From Cloeon dipterum (Eukaryota; Arthropoda; Insecta; Ephemeroptera; Baetidae), in contig NC_088789.1 in the NCBI RefSeq assembly GCF_949628265.1, positions 30,807,883 through 30,871,882 of the forward strand: DNA of 64,000 nt. The letters run 5' to 3'. The notes below the pieces were generated by a model. The model had not been told where the DNA came from and did no database searches. It was given only the letters and a program-made list of their open reading frames with translations. A program made the translations under genes and the position numbers. Positions 54,497 through 64,000 of this stretch are shown here, piece by piece (the first letter of the stretch is position 1; each line of letters starts with the position of its first letter).

Positions 54497-55591
54497 TTAT
54501 TTGCACATCTCTCGCATTTTTTGAAACAGTTCTGATTTGTGTACTTCATGTACAAGTTGATTGGCATCAAACCTCTTTACTGCGGGGGCAGCAACTGGCT
54601 TCTTGCGAATTTCCTCGACACGTCTTTTCGGAGGACTTTCTGGGCGTTGCTCATCGTCAGAGCTCCACTCACTCTTTTTCACCACAACCTTTGCCTTCTC
54701 AGCAGGACGGGATTTCTTCTTTTTCCTTTGATGCATTCCAGCATCGTGCTGTCTGTCGAGTTTCAGGACGAAATCCGCGCTCGCTAGTTTTTCGTGTTCC
54801 ATGCAGAATTCCAGGAGGTCTTCTCTGTAGAGCCTCACCCCGTAGTTTGCTTGCAGCCGGTAAATATTCATCGCGGCGCTGAGATTTTCGATTTTTAGTG
54901 CTGCGTGCAGTGGTGTTTCATCGTTGTGGTTCAGTTCATTGATGTCCAATTCGGCGGGGACGAAATGCTTGAAGTAGAGGATTATTTCCCATCCGTGCTT
55001 AATATTTCTCGCAGCGAAGTGCAAAACGGACTCGCCGCTCGACTCGCACAACGTGTGGACCCTCAAGCCTTTTCTGATCAGCCACTGACACATCCTCAGG
55101 TCCGCGAACTCTGCAGCCAGGTGGAGGGCATTCCTTCCTTCAACGTCCGGGCACTCGATCAGGTCGTGGTCGTACGCGTGAACCAATTTTGCGAATTCCA
55201 GCTGGTTTTGTTGCACGCTGAAGTGCAGAAGCTCAACGTCCACGCCTCGGATCTTCAGCAGGTCTTCGGCTGTCTTTAAACTTCCTTCAATGATGGCGTA
55301 GTGAATCGGTTCCACTCCATTTTTATCTTGAACGTGCACCCTGATTCCATGCAGGTTTTGCGAAAGTAAAAATTTAACGATTTCTCTTCCGTGGACCTTG
55401 TTGGCGGCTGCATAATGAAGTAAAGTGGCGCCGGAATCTTTCGAGATTGCGTTTATCCGTTTGCCTTTTTGCTTGATGACCTGCTTGATGACCGCGTTTA
55501 AATCTAACCTATGGGCAGCAAAGAATAGGCGGTTGCCTTTGCGAGGCGGCTTCTCCGTAAGAAAACTTTCATGACCCAAAGTCTGTCCCAT
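54497..55591 (-). CDS. ankyrin-repeat protein with basic tail (MGQ subfamily)
   Basis: A single-exon reverse-strand gene, 364 residues, starting MGQTLGHESF. Ankyrin units: GATLLHYAAANKVHGREIVK, VEPIHYAIIEGSLKTAEDLL, RNALHLAAEFADLRMCQWLI, SVLHFAARNIKHGWEIILYF and TPLHAALKIENLSAAMNIYR. After residue about 275 the protein leaves the repeat and becomes basic and Ser/Pro-rich (QRKKKKSRP; KKSEWSSDD; PPKRRVEEIRKK), a likely nuclear-localisation or nucleic-acid-binding tail. Its first 275 residues align end to end with the 56-58 kb gene, so the two are tandem duplicates. An alternative is that a C-terminal exon is missing, but the frame ends cleanly with a stop. Confidence 0.85.
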   Translation of the reverse strand: MGQTLGHESFLTEKPPRKGNRLFFAAHRLDLNAVIKQVIKQKGKRINAISKDSGATLLHYAAANKVHGREIVKFLLSQNLHGIRVHVQDKNGVEPIHYAIIEGSLKTAEDLLKIRGVDVELLHFSVQQNQLEFAKLVHAYDHDLIECPDVEGRNALHLAAEFADLRMCQWLIRKGLRVHTLCESSGESVLHFAARNIKHGWEIILYFKHFVPAELDINELNHNDETPLHAALKIENLSAAMNIYRLQANYGVRLYREDLLEFCMEHEKLASADFVLKLDRQHDAGMHQRKKKKSRPAEKAKVVVKKSEWSSDDEQRPESPPKRRVEEIRKKPVAAPAVKRFDANQLVHEVHKSELFQKMREMCK

Positions 55592-56324
55592 CTTCTTGCC
55601 AATGATCTGCAGAAACAGAATTGAGATTTAAATTTTTTGTCATTGGTATTTCTTTAACTTGCAAGAGAAATCGTATACGCTCACCTTATTAATTGCACTC
55701 GGTGTTTGATAATTCTTTTCTCAAAGAACAAAAACTGCTCCGGGGACACGTTAGGCTCTTCATACCAACTCGAAATTCCAAAATGTACTAAATTTTGAGG
55801 CAATGAGTATTGGGAGAGAATGGGTTTTGTTATTCTCAGACATTGAAAGAGAGAAACACGAGAAAATTAGTGTTATCTCTTCATTTTCTAACACTGAAGT
55901 AGTTAACAGATAATTAAGGCACATTAAGATTTATTCCGGCTTGTTTGCTTTCTTGGGGAAATATTTTGCGAGGCTGTTTACCAGGACTATTATACTTTTT
56001 TCTAATATTATATTTGTATTTTATTGCAAGCAGATAACATACGAATTGTATAGATTGTATAATCTAAAAATAACAATACCAAACAAATTATAAACAAATG
56101 ATTACCAGAATTTTAAAAACAAACAACTTCATTACAGTCTTTCAATTATCTTGAAAAATACATTACCAAAAATTGATCTGGTCGAGACACTAAAAAACAT
56201 TTTAATGTGTATTTTTCCGTCGATGTTTTTAAAATGGCATAATGTTACAAAATCTTGTCAGGTTTCTAATTAGGTTTAATGTGAAAACTGTTACCAAACA
56301 ATGAATTTTCAACCGTGACAGAGA
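55592..56324. other. intergenic, AT-rich
   Basis: Upstream side of the 54.5-kb gene and downstream side of the 56.3-kb gene. Nothing recognisable beyond AT-rich sequence; a reverse-strand poly(A) signal for the 56-kb gene is not obvious. Confidence 0.5.
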
Positions 56325-58541
56325 TTACCGTCGAGCCGGGAAATTTCTCAGGGAAAGTGGATCGAGATTAGCCTTTCGTCCGTCTCTTGAAACAGCGTTG
56401 ACGTTGACGCCTTCCTCAATGAGCCATTTGCAAAACTCGGCGTCTTTCGACGACGCCGCGATGTGAAGAGCCGTTCTTCCGAAAGAATCGACTTCCTTGA
56501 GGAGTTTCCTCTCCTTAGCAACCAACAGTTTGGCGCTCTTCAGCCTCTTGTGGTGGGCACAAAAGTGCAGGAGGTTCTCCCCGTTGATTTTCACCCTCAG
56601 GTCTGCACCCATTTTGCACAGCTCCTGCACGACGTCTTCATTTCCCTTGATGATTGCCACGTGGAGAGGCGTTTCGTTCAGCTTGTTCTTTTCGTTCACG
56701 TCCAAACCCAGAGAAGTGAACAGTAAAAAGTTCTTCAGGCTATTTCCCACCTTGTTGGCGGCTGCAAAGTGCAAAACCGACGATCCCTGACTGCTCAGGG
56801 CCCGCGCATCGGCGCCCTTTTTGAGGAGCCAGATGCACGTGTACTGGTTGTACTTCTCCGCTGCCACATGCAAAGCTGTTTCTCCTCTGGCTCCGAGTCG
56901 GTTGATCAGGCTTTCGTCATTTTTCAGGATGAAGTCTGCGCAGTCGAATTTCTTCAGTCGAATGCACGAGACGAGAATGTTTTCGTTTCCAACCTGCGTG
57001 TCCAGGGTGGCTCCGAACTCCATCAGCGTTTTAGCCATTTCGTAATTTTCAGCAATAATAAGAGCACGGTAAAGGGGCGTTTCCTGGAACTTGTTCTCCC
57101 GGTTCACGTTCCATCCCTGTGAAATGAGGAACGGCACGATTTCCTTTCCGTAGGTTTCGTTCGATGAAGCGTAGTGCAGAGCGTTTGCATCTGAAGGTTG
57201 GAATCCAGCGCCTTGATTAATCAGCCACTGGCACATTTCAACATCTGCATGCACCACTGCAGATATGAAAGCCGTCAATCCTTTAGCATTGCTTTCGTTG
57301 ATCATATAAGGATACCTTCCGTGCACGAACTTCGCACCCTCTAGCTTATTGTGAAGAATGCAGTGGTGCAGAATGTTTCCAGCGTTTACCTGCAGACTCG
57401 CCCCGGAAAGGATCAGTTGCATGGCGCAGTCGGTGCTTCCAGCTTCCAGTGCAATGCAGAGGGGAGTTTTACCTGAAGAGTCTTTCTGATTGACATTTAG
57501 TCCCTTTTGGAAAACGAAGTAGTGGATGGCCTGAGCGCCGTGACGCACGTTCAAAGCAGCGTAATGGAGTGCGTTGCGTTTAGCGTCATCCCGTGCAGCA
57601 GAAGTTTTGAAGCGTTGGACGACGATCCACTCGTACATTTCCACGCTAGCCTTCTCAGCAGCGAAGAGTAAGAGGTTTCTCTCTCCACGTGTTCCGTTGT
57701 CGTAATTCTTTCTGTCATATTGGACGATGAATTGTGCGCTCGATAGCACGTTGCGTGACACGCAGAACTCCAGGAGGTTCTCTCCGTCCAGTTTGACTCC
57801 CAGGTCCGCATCAAGCCTGTGAATATTTATCGCGGCACTGATGTTTTCGACTTTTAGAGCTACGTGAAGTGGAGTTTCATCGGAATTGTTCCGTACATTT
57901 ATATCCAAATCGGTGGACATAAATCGGTTCAAGAAGAGGATTATTTCCCATCCGTGCGCCTTATTTCGTGCAGCGTAGTGCAGAACGGAGTCGCCATTGG
58001 ACACGCCCACGGTGTCGACACTCAAGCCAATACCGATCAGCCACTGACACATCTTCAGGTCGGCGAATTGTGCAGCCACGTGGAGGACATTCCTTCCATA
58101 AGAGTCCAGGGAGTGGATCAGGTTAGCGTAGTACTCGTGAAGTCTTTTAGCGAATTCCAGCTGGTTTTGTTGCACGCTGAAATGCAGGAGCTCAGGGTCC
58201 ACACCTCGGATCGTTAGCAGGTCACTAGCTGTTTGAAAACATCCCTCGTGGATGGCGTAGTGAATCGGTTCCGCTCCATTGTTATCTTGAGTGTGCAGCC
58301 CGATTCCGTTCAGGTTTTTGGAGAGTAAATATTTAACGATTTCTCTTCCGTGGGTCTTGTTGGCGGCTGCAAAATGAAGTACCGAAGCGCCAGTTGGTGA
58401 TTTTGAGTTAATCTGGTTGCCTTTTTTAATCTGCTTGATGACCGCCTCTAAATTTAATTTGTGGGCAGCAACGAGTAGACGATTGGTACCGGTAGGCAGC
58501 CCCTTAATAACTTGCTTTTCTGTACTCGGATTCTGACCCAT
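56325..58541 (-). CDS. large ankyrin-repeat protein (MGQ subfamily)
   Basis: A single-exon reverse-strand gene, 738 residues, made almost entirely of ankyrin repeats (about 20). Examples from N to C: ASVLHFAAANKTHGREIVKY, RNVLHVAAQFADLKMCQWLI, TPLHVALKVENISAAINIHR, NALHYAALNVRHGAQAIHYF, TPLCIALEAGSTDCAMQLIL, ETALHVAAEKYNQYTCIWLL, TPLHVAIIKGNEDVVQELCK, RTALHIAASSKDAEFCKWLI. Every few repeats a CxWLI unit recurs, so the protein grew by block duplication. The N-terminus MGQNPSTEK has Gly2 and Ser6 and fits the N-myristoylation pattern. No signal peptide or membrane helix. Probable cytosolic or membrane-tethered scaffold; target unknown. Confidence 0.9.
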   Translation of the reverse strand: MGQNPSTEKQVIKGLPTGTNRLLVAAHKLNLEAVIKQIKKGNQINSKSPTGASVLHFAAANKTHGREIVKYLLSKNLNGIGLHTQDNNGAEPIHYAIHEGCFQTASDLLTIRGVDPELLHFSVQQNQLEFAKRLHEYYANLIHSLDSYGRNVLHVAAQFADLKMCQWLIGIGLSVDTVGVSNGDSVLHYAARNKAHGWEIILFLNRFMSTDLDINVRNNSDETPLHVALKVENISAAINIHRLDADLGVKLDGENLLEFCVSRNVLSSAQFIVQYDRKNYDNGTRGERNLLLFAAEKASVEMYEWIVVQRFKTSAARDDAKRNALHYAALNVRHGAQAIHYFVFQKGLNVNQKDSSGKTPLCIALEAGSTDCAMQLILSGASLQVNAGNILHHCILHNKLEGAKFVHGRYPYMINESNAKGLTAFISAVVHADVEMCQWLINQGAGFQPSDANALHYASSNETYGKEIVPFLISQGWNVNRENKFQETPLYRALIIAENYEMAKTLMEFGATLDTQVGNENILVSCIRLKKFDCADFILKNDESLINRLGARGETALHVAAEKYNQYTCIWLLKKGADARALSSQGSSVLHFAAANKVGNSLKNFLLFTSLGLDVNEKNKLNETPLHVAIIKGNEDVVQELCKMGADLRVKINGENLLHFCAHHKRLKSAKLLVAKERKLLKEVDSFGRTALHIAASSKDAEFCKWLIEEGVNVNAVSRDGRKANLDPLSLRNFPARR

Positions 58542-60064
58542 TTTCTTGCCGATGCTCCGGTAATTTTACGTGTTCTAAAAGAAGGACAATTTTTGGTCAA
58601 ATATTTTAAACATGAGATCTATCAAAACAAATGATAGTTTGTTTAATTTACACTTAAAAACGCAATCTTACCTAAGCTCTATGAATATGACGATTCCATT
58701 CCAAGGATCTCTAATACTTCTAACCCTCCTTAACACCTCAAAGTTTTGAAATTAACTAAATTACACTTAAAAGCTGTTAGAATGTACTAACAGAAAACGA
58801 GTAATTATAGGAATATATCATTAATTATTCCTGAAGTGGTTGATGATTCCCCTTTTATAAGTAGGCCTTTTTCGAAAAAGAACAAGAACCTTAAATTTGC
58901 ACCGCAGTTTGTAGTGAATAATATCTGAAACAACAGTCTTCAAATGCGCATATTTATTTGTAACTTGACAATTTCTTGAAGATCAATTCATGAACAATAA
59001 TTACGGGAGAGTACAAAGTGAAATTAGGAAATTTAATATGTTTATATTGACAAAAAAATATATTTCTGAGTGGCTCCTACACCTATATCTAGTACAGACC
59101 TTTGGACGTCTACGTGACACCACTTGCAGTGTCCCTACCTCATCCAAAAATAAGAACCGGCCCTGCTGGTCACCAGTTTTTATTTAACAACTTTTTCCTA
59201 TAAAATCCCCGAAACAATAAGGCGTCTTCCCGCACTCATTAATTCCGATCATCCAGGAACAGCAATCCGTTATTTTCAAATATTTATCTGGATGGATATT
59301 AAAGTAAATTAGAGACAAATACGTGCCTTTTAAAAATTTATTATTTATTATCAAGTAATTTACATTTAATAATATACAGGCCCCACGACCAAATGGCTTT
59401 ACTATCATCCCGTGCAAAAATATCGCCAAAAACTCATATTAAAGACATGCACCCTGAAATCGGTTCCACTTTTCGTAATTTTTCCGTGCACTTCTCCACA
59501 TCTTCACTACTGTAATACTGGATATTTTCCGGAAAATTTAAGTTTTTAAGTTTCATGATCATATTAGTGCTTAATGGCTTTTTCGAGTAAAAACATAAAT
59601 CTCAAATTGATTTTTAAATGAATTACAGCGTTCCTAAATTTAAATTTAGGAACGTTAAAACTAACGCGTTGTAAACTAGGATATTTTCCAGTTCATGTTT
59701 AAAAATTATACCGACAAATGTGTATTTTCTTTTGCGCAAGGCTTGAACCTTTCTCTAGCGGTTAAAGAGCATAACTAAAGATTTGAGCAGGCGACGAAAT
59801 AAAAGACTAACAGCTTAGGTTGATTATAGTCTGCTATTGGGGGTGGCGTGCCCTTCATTCTCCGCTCCTTGAAGGTTATCGTACTATTCATTCAGGGCAT
59901 ACTTGATTGCTCAAGAATATATATTAGCCGAAAACTGGTGTGTCGAAAATTCCAGCAAGATTAATGTTAAAAATCTCTTATAATTTATTAGGTAAATTTA
60001 GAAAAGCCGAAGTGCATAATTTTAGAAAAATATATTTGTTTAAAACATGAAAGCTACAAAATCG
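58542..60064. other. intergenic; duplicated flank shared with 62.7 kb
   Basis: 59640-59790 matches 62720-62855 (GTTGTAAACT, GGATATTTTCCA, TTGCGC(A/C)AAG.CTTGAA, TCT(C/T)TAGCGG). A perfect inverted repeat CCTAAATTTAAATTTAGG lies at about 59633. No gene is seen. Confidence 0.5.
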
Positions 60065-62405
60065 TCAATTCTTGAAAGCTCCATGCTGTGCTGCACGCCT
60101 CAGAAACTCTGATACGGTATCTTTATCCAAATTTTTGAAGCCGTCACTGCTAATCACGCCAGTCATGTGATCTAAGCAGAACTGGAACACGTACTCCTCA
60201 AGATCCTAAACTTAAATTCAGGAAATTGGTTCAAAATTAATTTCCAATTTCACCTTCAGTTCTTCGTAGTAAATCGCCTCCTCGAAAATCACGGCTGCGT
60301 TTTCCACCGTCACGTCTTTTTTAACATATTGTCCGCATATCTCTTGCAGCGCGGGAAGGTGGAATAAATGCGCCAACCCAAGAAGCTCTTTAAAAAATAT
60401 TAAAAAATAAGTATTATTTGCTATAAATTTCCTTTACCGATTGCGGAGTGTGGCGGAAAGTCGATTTCGTCTGTGTAGAAGTATTTCAAGAAGGTGTAAA
60501 AAGCGACGTAGCTGTGATGCTCGATGATGTGCTCACTAGTAAAGTTAAGTTTTATTCAATTCAATAGTTAAAATAATTATACCCTTCGCTGCTTTTCCTG
60601 CTCACTTTCAAACCACCCTGAAACAAAGTCCTGAAGGTGGGGCATCGCATTAGCAGAATCGCTTTGTGCGTGTGGATTTTCTTTCCTTCAACAACGAAAA
60701 CAACGTCAGCAGTTACCTATCCACAAGTAGAAAGTGTTATATATTTTTGAAAGATTTGTGCTTTTGCATAATTTCTTACGGCATCATCAAATGAATTCCT
60801 GAGCCATTCCGGACTAGCGTTTGCAGTTTTCGTTTCTTCTGTGATCGGCTCAGCCAGTTTTGGACGCAATGGTCGGAATGTCACGGCTGGAGTCGGGAGT
60901 TTCGCAAATACTTCATCCAGCGATGTGAATGAGGTTTCTGTCGGTAGCAGAATCTTTTGGCCTTAAAATTAAATTCGTGATGAGTACTTATCAGTTATTT
61001 TTAAACATTAAAAATCAAACCATTATTGAAGCAACCCCAAATGTATACTTCATCTGTTTCTGTGACTGCAGCATTTAAGTCACAGTCGTAATGAGCAGCT
61101 ACGTCTCTTATTACCCTATTTACAAATATAAGTATTCATTTATGAAATGAAAATATTTGGTTCATTAAAAACTGGTCCTTTTAATTTTCATCTGACCTTC
61201 CAACATTTCCTGATATTAAAGTTGGTTGGTGAAGATTTTCGTCGGTTCTGCCATTCCCAAGCTCGCCATATTTGTTCCATCCCCAAGAATAGATTTTCCC
61301 ATCGTTGGACAAAGCCAGGGCATGATTTGCACCACACACAATTCTTGTAATTTTGATGCCATTCAAGCCGGGAACTTTGCGAGGAATTCTTAGCACCCTA
61401 ACGTCGTCTGCACTATCGTCATCACTATTGCTTCCCCAAACCAATACCTTCAAAGTAAATTATATAATAATTAAATAGTTATTACATCATTTAAAAATCC
61501 ATCTAATTTGCCTACAAACAAACACTCAATAATAGAAATAATTAATCACCTCTCCTGAGTCTAGGAGTGCTATAGATGATGAACATAGACAAGCGATGGC
61601 AGTCACGCCTTTCCCGGAAAAAGGAAAGTCCAATTTTATCGGACGAGTTTGGTCTTCATTGGGTACCAGTCCCAACTGCCCGCAATCGTTATGACCAAAG
61701 GAAAAGACCTTAAGATTAAGAGAGTGGTAATTATTGTGAAATTAATTTAATTGAAACCTTTCTATCCGAAGTTAAAGCCAGAGTATGCATTCCGCTGCAG
61801 GCCACTTGGACAACTCTTTTTGTTCCCAAATTTCCTTTTATTTTGGTTGGAACCAAGGTTTGTTGTTTGGTACCCAGTCCTAGCTGGCCGTAACAGTTAC
61901 TTCCCCAGGCGAAAACTGAGCCGGAAGCAGAAATCGCGAAAAACGTGTAAGTTGAGAATTGGAACCCTGAGGAAATTTATTAAATATGTATTTATATTGG
62001 GGTTGCATAATGTATCTCCTTAAGCTTCACCTTGAATGTTTTGTCCGCTTAATTGCTCAATCTTTGTGTGCTCTGTGCGTGGTAACTTGTCGCCAGTACC
62101 AAGAAATCCTTCCTCGTTCTTCCCAAAGCCGAAAACTTCATCATCTTTCGTCACGTAAATTGCGCCATCACCTTAAAATGTTAATTATTGCTGATGAGAG
62201 AGGATTTATTTTAAATCTAAGGACTTTTTCTGGAAGTTCTAACTTTAAATTAAGCAGCAGGCTAAATTGACGAGATCAGTTCAAGCTTTGTAAAACATAT
62301 AAAAATTAATAAAAGCTTACTTAATACAACCGCAAGCCTGATATTCCTCTTCTGCTCGTCGCTCAGCTTCCGAAATATTTTCCACTTATCCAAGCTGTCC
62401 GACAT
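60065..62405 (-). CDS. RCBTB-like: RCC1 and BTB domain protein (RCBTB1/2-like)
   Basis: Eleven reverse-strand exons: 62405-62321, 62171-62031, 61966-61758, 61708-61550, 61447-61197, 61115-61021, 60961-60780, 60716-60583, 60535-60438, 60387-60254, 60205-60065; 1,629 nt, 542 residues, close to the length of vertebrate RCBTB1/2. It starts MSDSLDKWKIFRKLSDEQKR. Residues about 30-320 are RCC1 propeller blades (VFAWGSNCYGQLGLGT; ACSGMHTLALTSD; VFSFGHNDCGQLGL; KIYSWGWNKYGELGNG; VYIWGCFNN). A linker precedes the BTB domain from about 375 (ADVVFVVEGKKIHTHKAILL), which continues through FLKYFYTDEI, followed by a BACK-like C-terminus. By family it could be a cullin-3 adaptor or chromatin-associated; the sequence does not decide. 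Confidence 0.93.
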
Positions 62406-62860
62406 CGCGGCGGCAGTAGGCTCCGCACCAAATTAAGATCTCTTCCTTCAACACTTTTAACAAGAATAAATGAACATTCGATTTGGGGTTTTATGCCTCT
62501 CGGTTATCAACAAGCCGGTCAGCGCTTGTCTTTCTGGCTGCCGCAATCGAATTTTAATCTATTATTTTCAGAAAACACGCCACATTGTCATTGATAAACA
62601 AGAGAAAAACAATTAAGGCTCTCTTACAAGTAGTGAAGGGAAAAGGGCTGGTGCCCAAAGTATTAGCCCGGAAAATTGAAGTTTTTAAGTTAATGCTCTA
62701 TGTGTTTTTAATTAGAAGCGTTAATATCCAGCCTAAATTTAGGCACTTTGATCTACGTTGTAAACTCTGGGATATTTTCCAATAATTATTTAATAGTATA
62801 CAAACAAACGTGTCTTTCGCGCCAAGACTTGAAAACCGTCTCTTAGCGGATCATGCGCTC
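62406..62860. other. upstream region of the RCBTB-like gene
   Basis: Includes the duplicated flank (62720-62855) and the dispersed motif TCTTTCGCGCCAAGACTTGA at 62814-62833. Otherwise nothing recognisable. Confidence 0.5.
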
Positions 62861-63129
62861 CAGCGGGGTCAAGATTCGTGCGACGCGCAGGTATGGCGTC
62901 CGGTGGAGTATGGCGAAAGAAAGGGTCAAGCGAAAATGCGCGAAAAGAACGAAGTCAACATTGTGACGTAATTTGCATTACTCTTAACTAATTGTGCCTT
63001 TTGAATCGTAAAAACAAACTCTTGACACTCATACGGCAATTCAAAGAGAGCTTTTTGTTTCTTACAGTCAGACGCCATCTTGGATCTGCGCAGTGCGAAC
63101 CAATTTTATCGCACATCTGGACCCCGCTG
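62861..63129. mobile_element. hAT-type MITE with 8-bp target duplication
   Basis: 269 bp, ends CAGCGGGGTC...GACCCCGCTG, flanked by the perfect 8-bp duplication ATGCGCTC (62853-62860 and 63130-63137). Terminal inverted repeats extend about 22 bp (to TCGTGCGA / TCGCAC). CAG...CTG ends and an 8-bp duplication are diagnostic of the hAT superfamily. No transposase; nonautonomous. Confidence 0.9.
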
Positions 63130-63279
63130 ATGCGCTCAACTAAAAAAGGTTGAGAGCAGGCGGCTGCTAACCTGGGCTTGTTCGCTGGTTGTTCATCCCC
63201 ACCCGTTACCCCTCTTTTGGTGACTCTAGCCGCTGTTTCGCATCTCCTACCTTTACTCTCCTAAAATCAAGGTTATTCT

Positions 63280-63442
63280 AAGGAGGGTAAAGGTAGGAGA
63301 TGCGAATAAACAGACAGAGTCACCATAAGAGGGGAAGGAGTGGGGGCGAACAACCAGCGAACAAGCGACGTTCACCCCCACCCCTTCCCCTCTTATGGTG
63401 ACTCTGGCTGTTTATTCGCATCTCCTACCTTTACTCTCCTTA
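63280..63442. mobile_element. Mutator-like MITE upstream of edge ankyrin gene
   Basis: 163 bp between direct repeats GGTTATTCT (63271-63279 and 63443-63451). Arms of over 30 bp: AAGGAGGGTAAAGGTAGGAG then ATGCGAATAAACAG, and the complement on the right; inner GTCACCATAAGAGGGGAAGG / its complement. A right-half copy lies next to it at about 63150-63262. It is about 80 bp before the donor of the untranslated exon of the ankyrin gene at the window edge. Confidence 0.83.
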
Positions 63443-63844
63443 GGTTATTCTGTTGTCAGCCGCTCAACAAACAGCACGCAGCTTTCAGTGCCGCTCCTGA
63501 TACCGGATACGAAATTTAAAAGGTATGGATAGCAATTCAAAATCAGCTCAGAATTCGGCAATTAAATTATCTCTTTCTGCTTGGTGCCTCAGCTTCATAA
63601 ACTCTCGAATATTTATTTTGTATTATGCAATGAGCTCGAGAAATATTATAAAAGTTTAATTCAATTCATCGAATAATATATATACACGTCAAAAATTTTT
63701 TCCATCTTTTATTTAAAAAAAATCATAATGTAAAAACAACATTGTAATATATTAAAATTAACTTTTTGACTTTTTTTGTAAAATTTCCAATATCCTAGAA
63801 ATGATTACATATATTAATGAACTCTTTCTCAGGATTCCGTAAAA

Positions 63845-64000
63845 ATGGACAAAGATTCAGATTTTGAGGACAGGAGAATGAACAATTCCCGTGAGTTTTG
63901 AAGTATTTATGCCGTATTGGAATTCAGGGAATCTCCCTTTTGTAGGAAAACGACAAATGGCTGATTCCCCAGCGTCGGACGAGGCAGAAGAGAAGATTCC
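63845..64000 (+). CDS. ankyrin-family gene, family copy 7, cut by the window edge
   Basis: Untranslated exon ends at 63522; UTR intron 63523-63832. First coding exon 63845-63890 (MDKDSDFEDRRMNNS), 55-nt phase-1 intron, and exon 2 from 63946, which reads RKRQMADSPASDEAEEKIP before the window ends. The KRQM and acidic linker match copies 4 and 6. The ankyrin part lies beyond the edge, so its integrity is unknown. Confidence 0.8.

Overview
The window is animal nuclear DNA, most likely from an arthropod and probably an insect. All genes have short GT-AG introns (often 50-60 nt), the unique sequence is AT-rich, poly(A) signals follow several genes, and the gene families (tetraspanins, an RCC1-BTB protein, a CLIP-less gd/modSP-like two-domain serine protease, ankyrin-repeat proteins) fit that. 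No species is claimed. I saw no retroviral, LTR or Polinton-type coding sequence.

Layout, left to right. (1) 0.8-2.3 kb (+), 13.1-14.4 kb (-), 30.7-32.2 kb (+), 34.3-35.5 kb (+), 36.6-38.1 kb (+) and 63.8 kb to the edge (+) hold one expanding ankyrin-repeat family. The genes share an architecture: an untranslated exon, an acceptor about 12-17 nt before the ATG, a coding exon of 10-15 codons, a phase-1 intron of about 55 nt, and one long ankyrin exon. Broken relatives lie at 4.0-4.9 kb, 29.5-29.8 kb (3' end only) and 38.6-39.05 kb (5' end only). (2) 5.27-11.84 kb is a 6.6-kb GC-rich satellite made of 16- and 26-bp modules, sitting in what was the 5'UTR intron of the 4-kb ankyrin pseudogene. 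(3) 15.3-16.2 kb has fossil first exons of the two tetraspanins. (4) 17.0-23.7 kb (-) is a 23-exon gene for a Pro/Gln/Ser-rich protein with a C-terminal C2H2 finger; its middle grew by tandem duplication of phase-1 exons. (5) 25.4-29.2 kb (-) holds two tetraspanin genes. (6) 39.9-48.7 kb (+) holds two tandem secreted proteases, each a degenerate protease domain fused to a second domain; the second copy has lost its catalytic serine. (7) 49.6-52.45 kb is an array of about 36 hairpin-forming repeats. (8) 54.5-58.5 kb (-) has two ankyrin genes of a different, MGQ-starting subfamily. (9) 60.1-62.4 kb (-) is a complete RCBTB-type gene.

The space between genes is dense with small inverted-repeat elements (MITEs). 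Three families show interpretable target sites: a TTAA-flanked family, a hAT-type family with an 8-bp duplication, and a Mutator-like family with 9-bp duplications that recurs just upstream of ankyrin first exons. Coding spans below were checked by requiring every splice junction to keep frame; exon coordinates are in the evidence fields. Homology statements come from reading the sequence by eye, not from a search.
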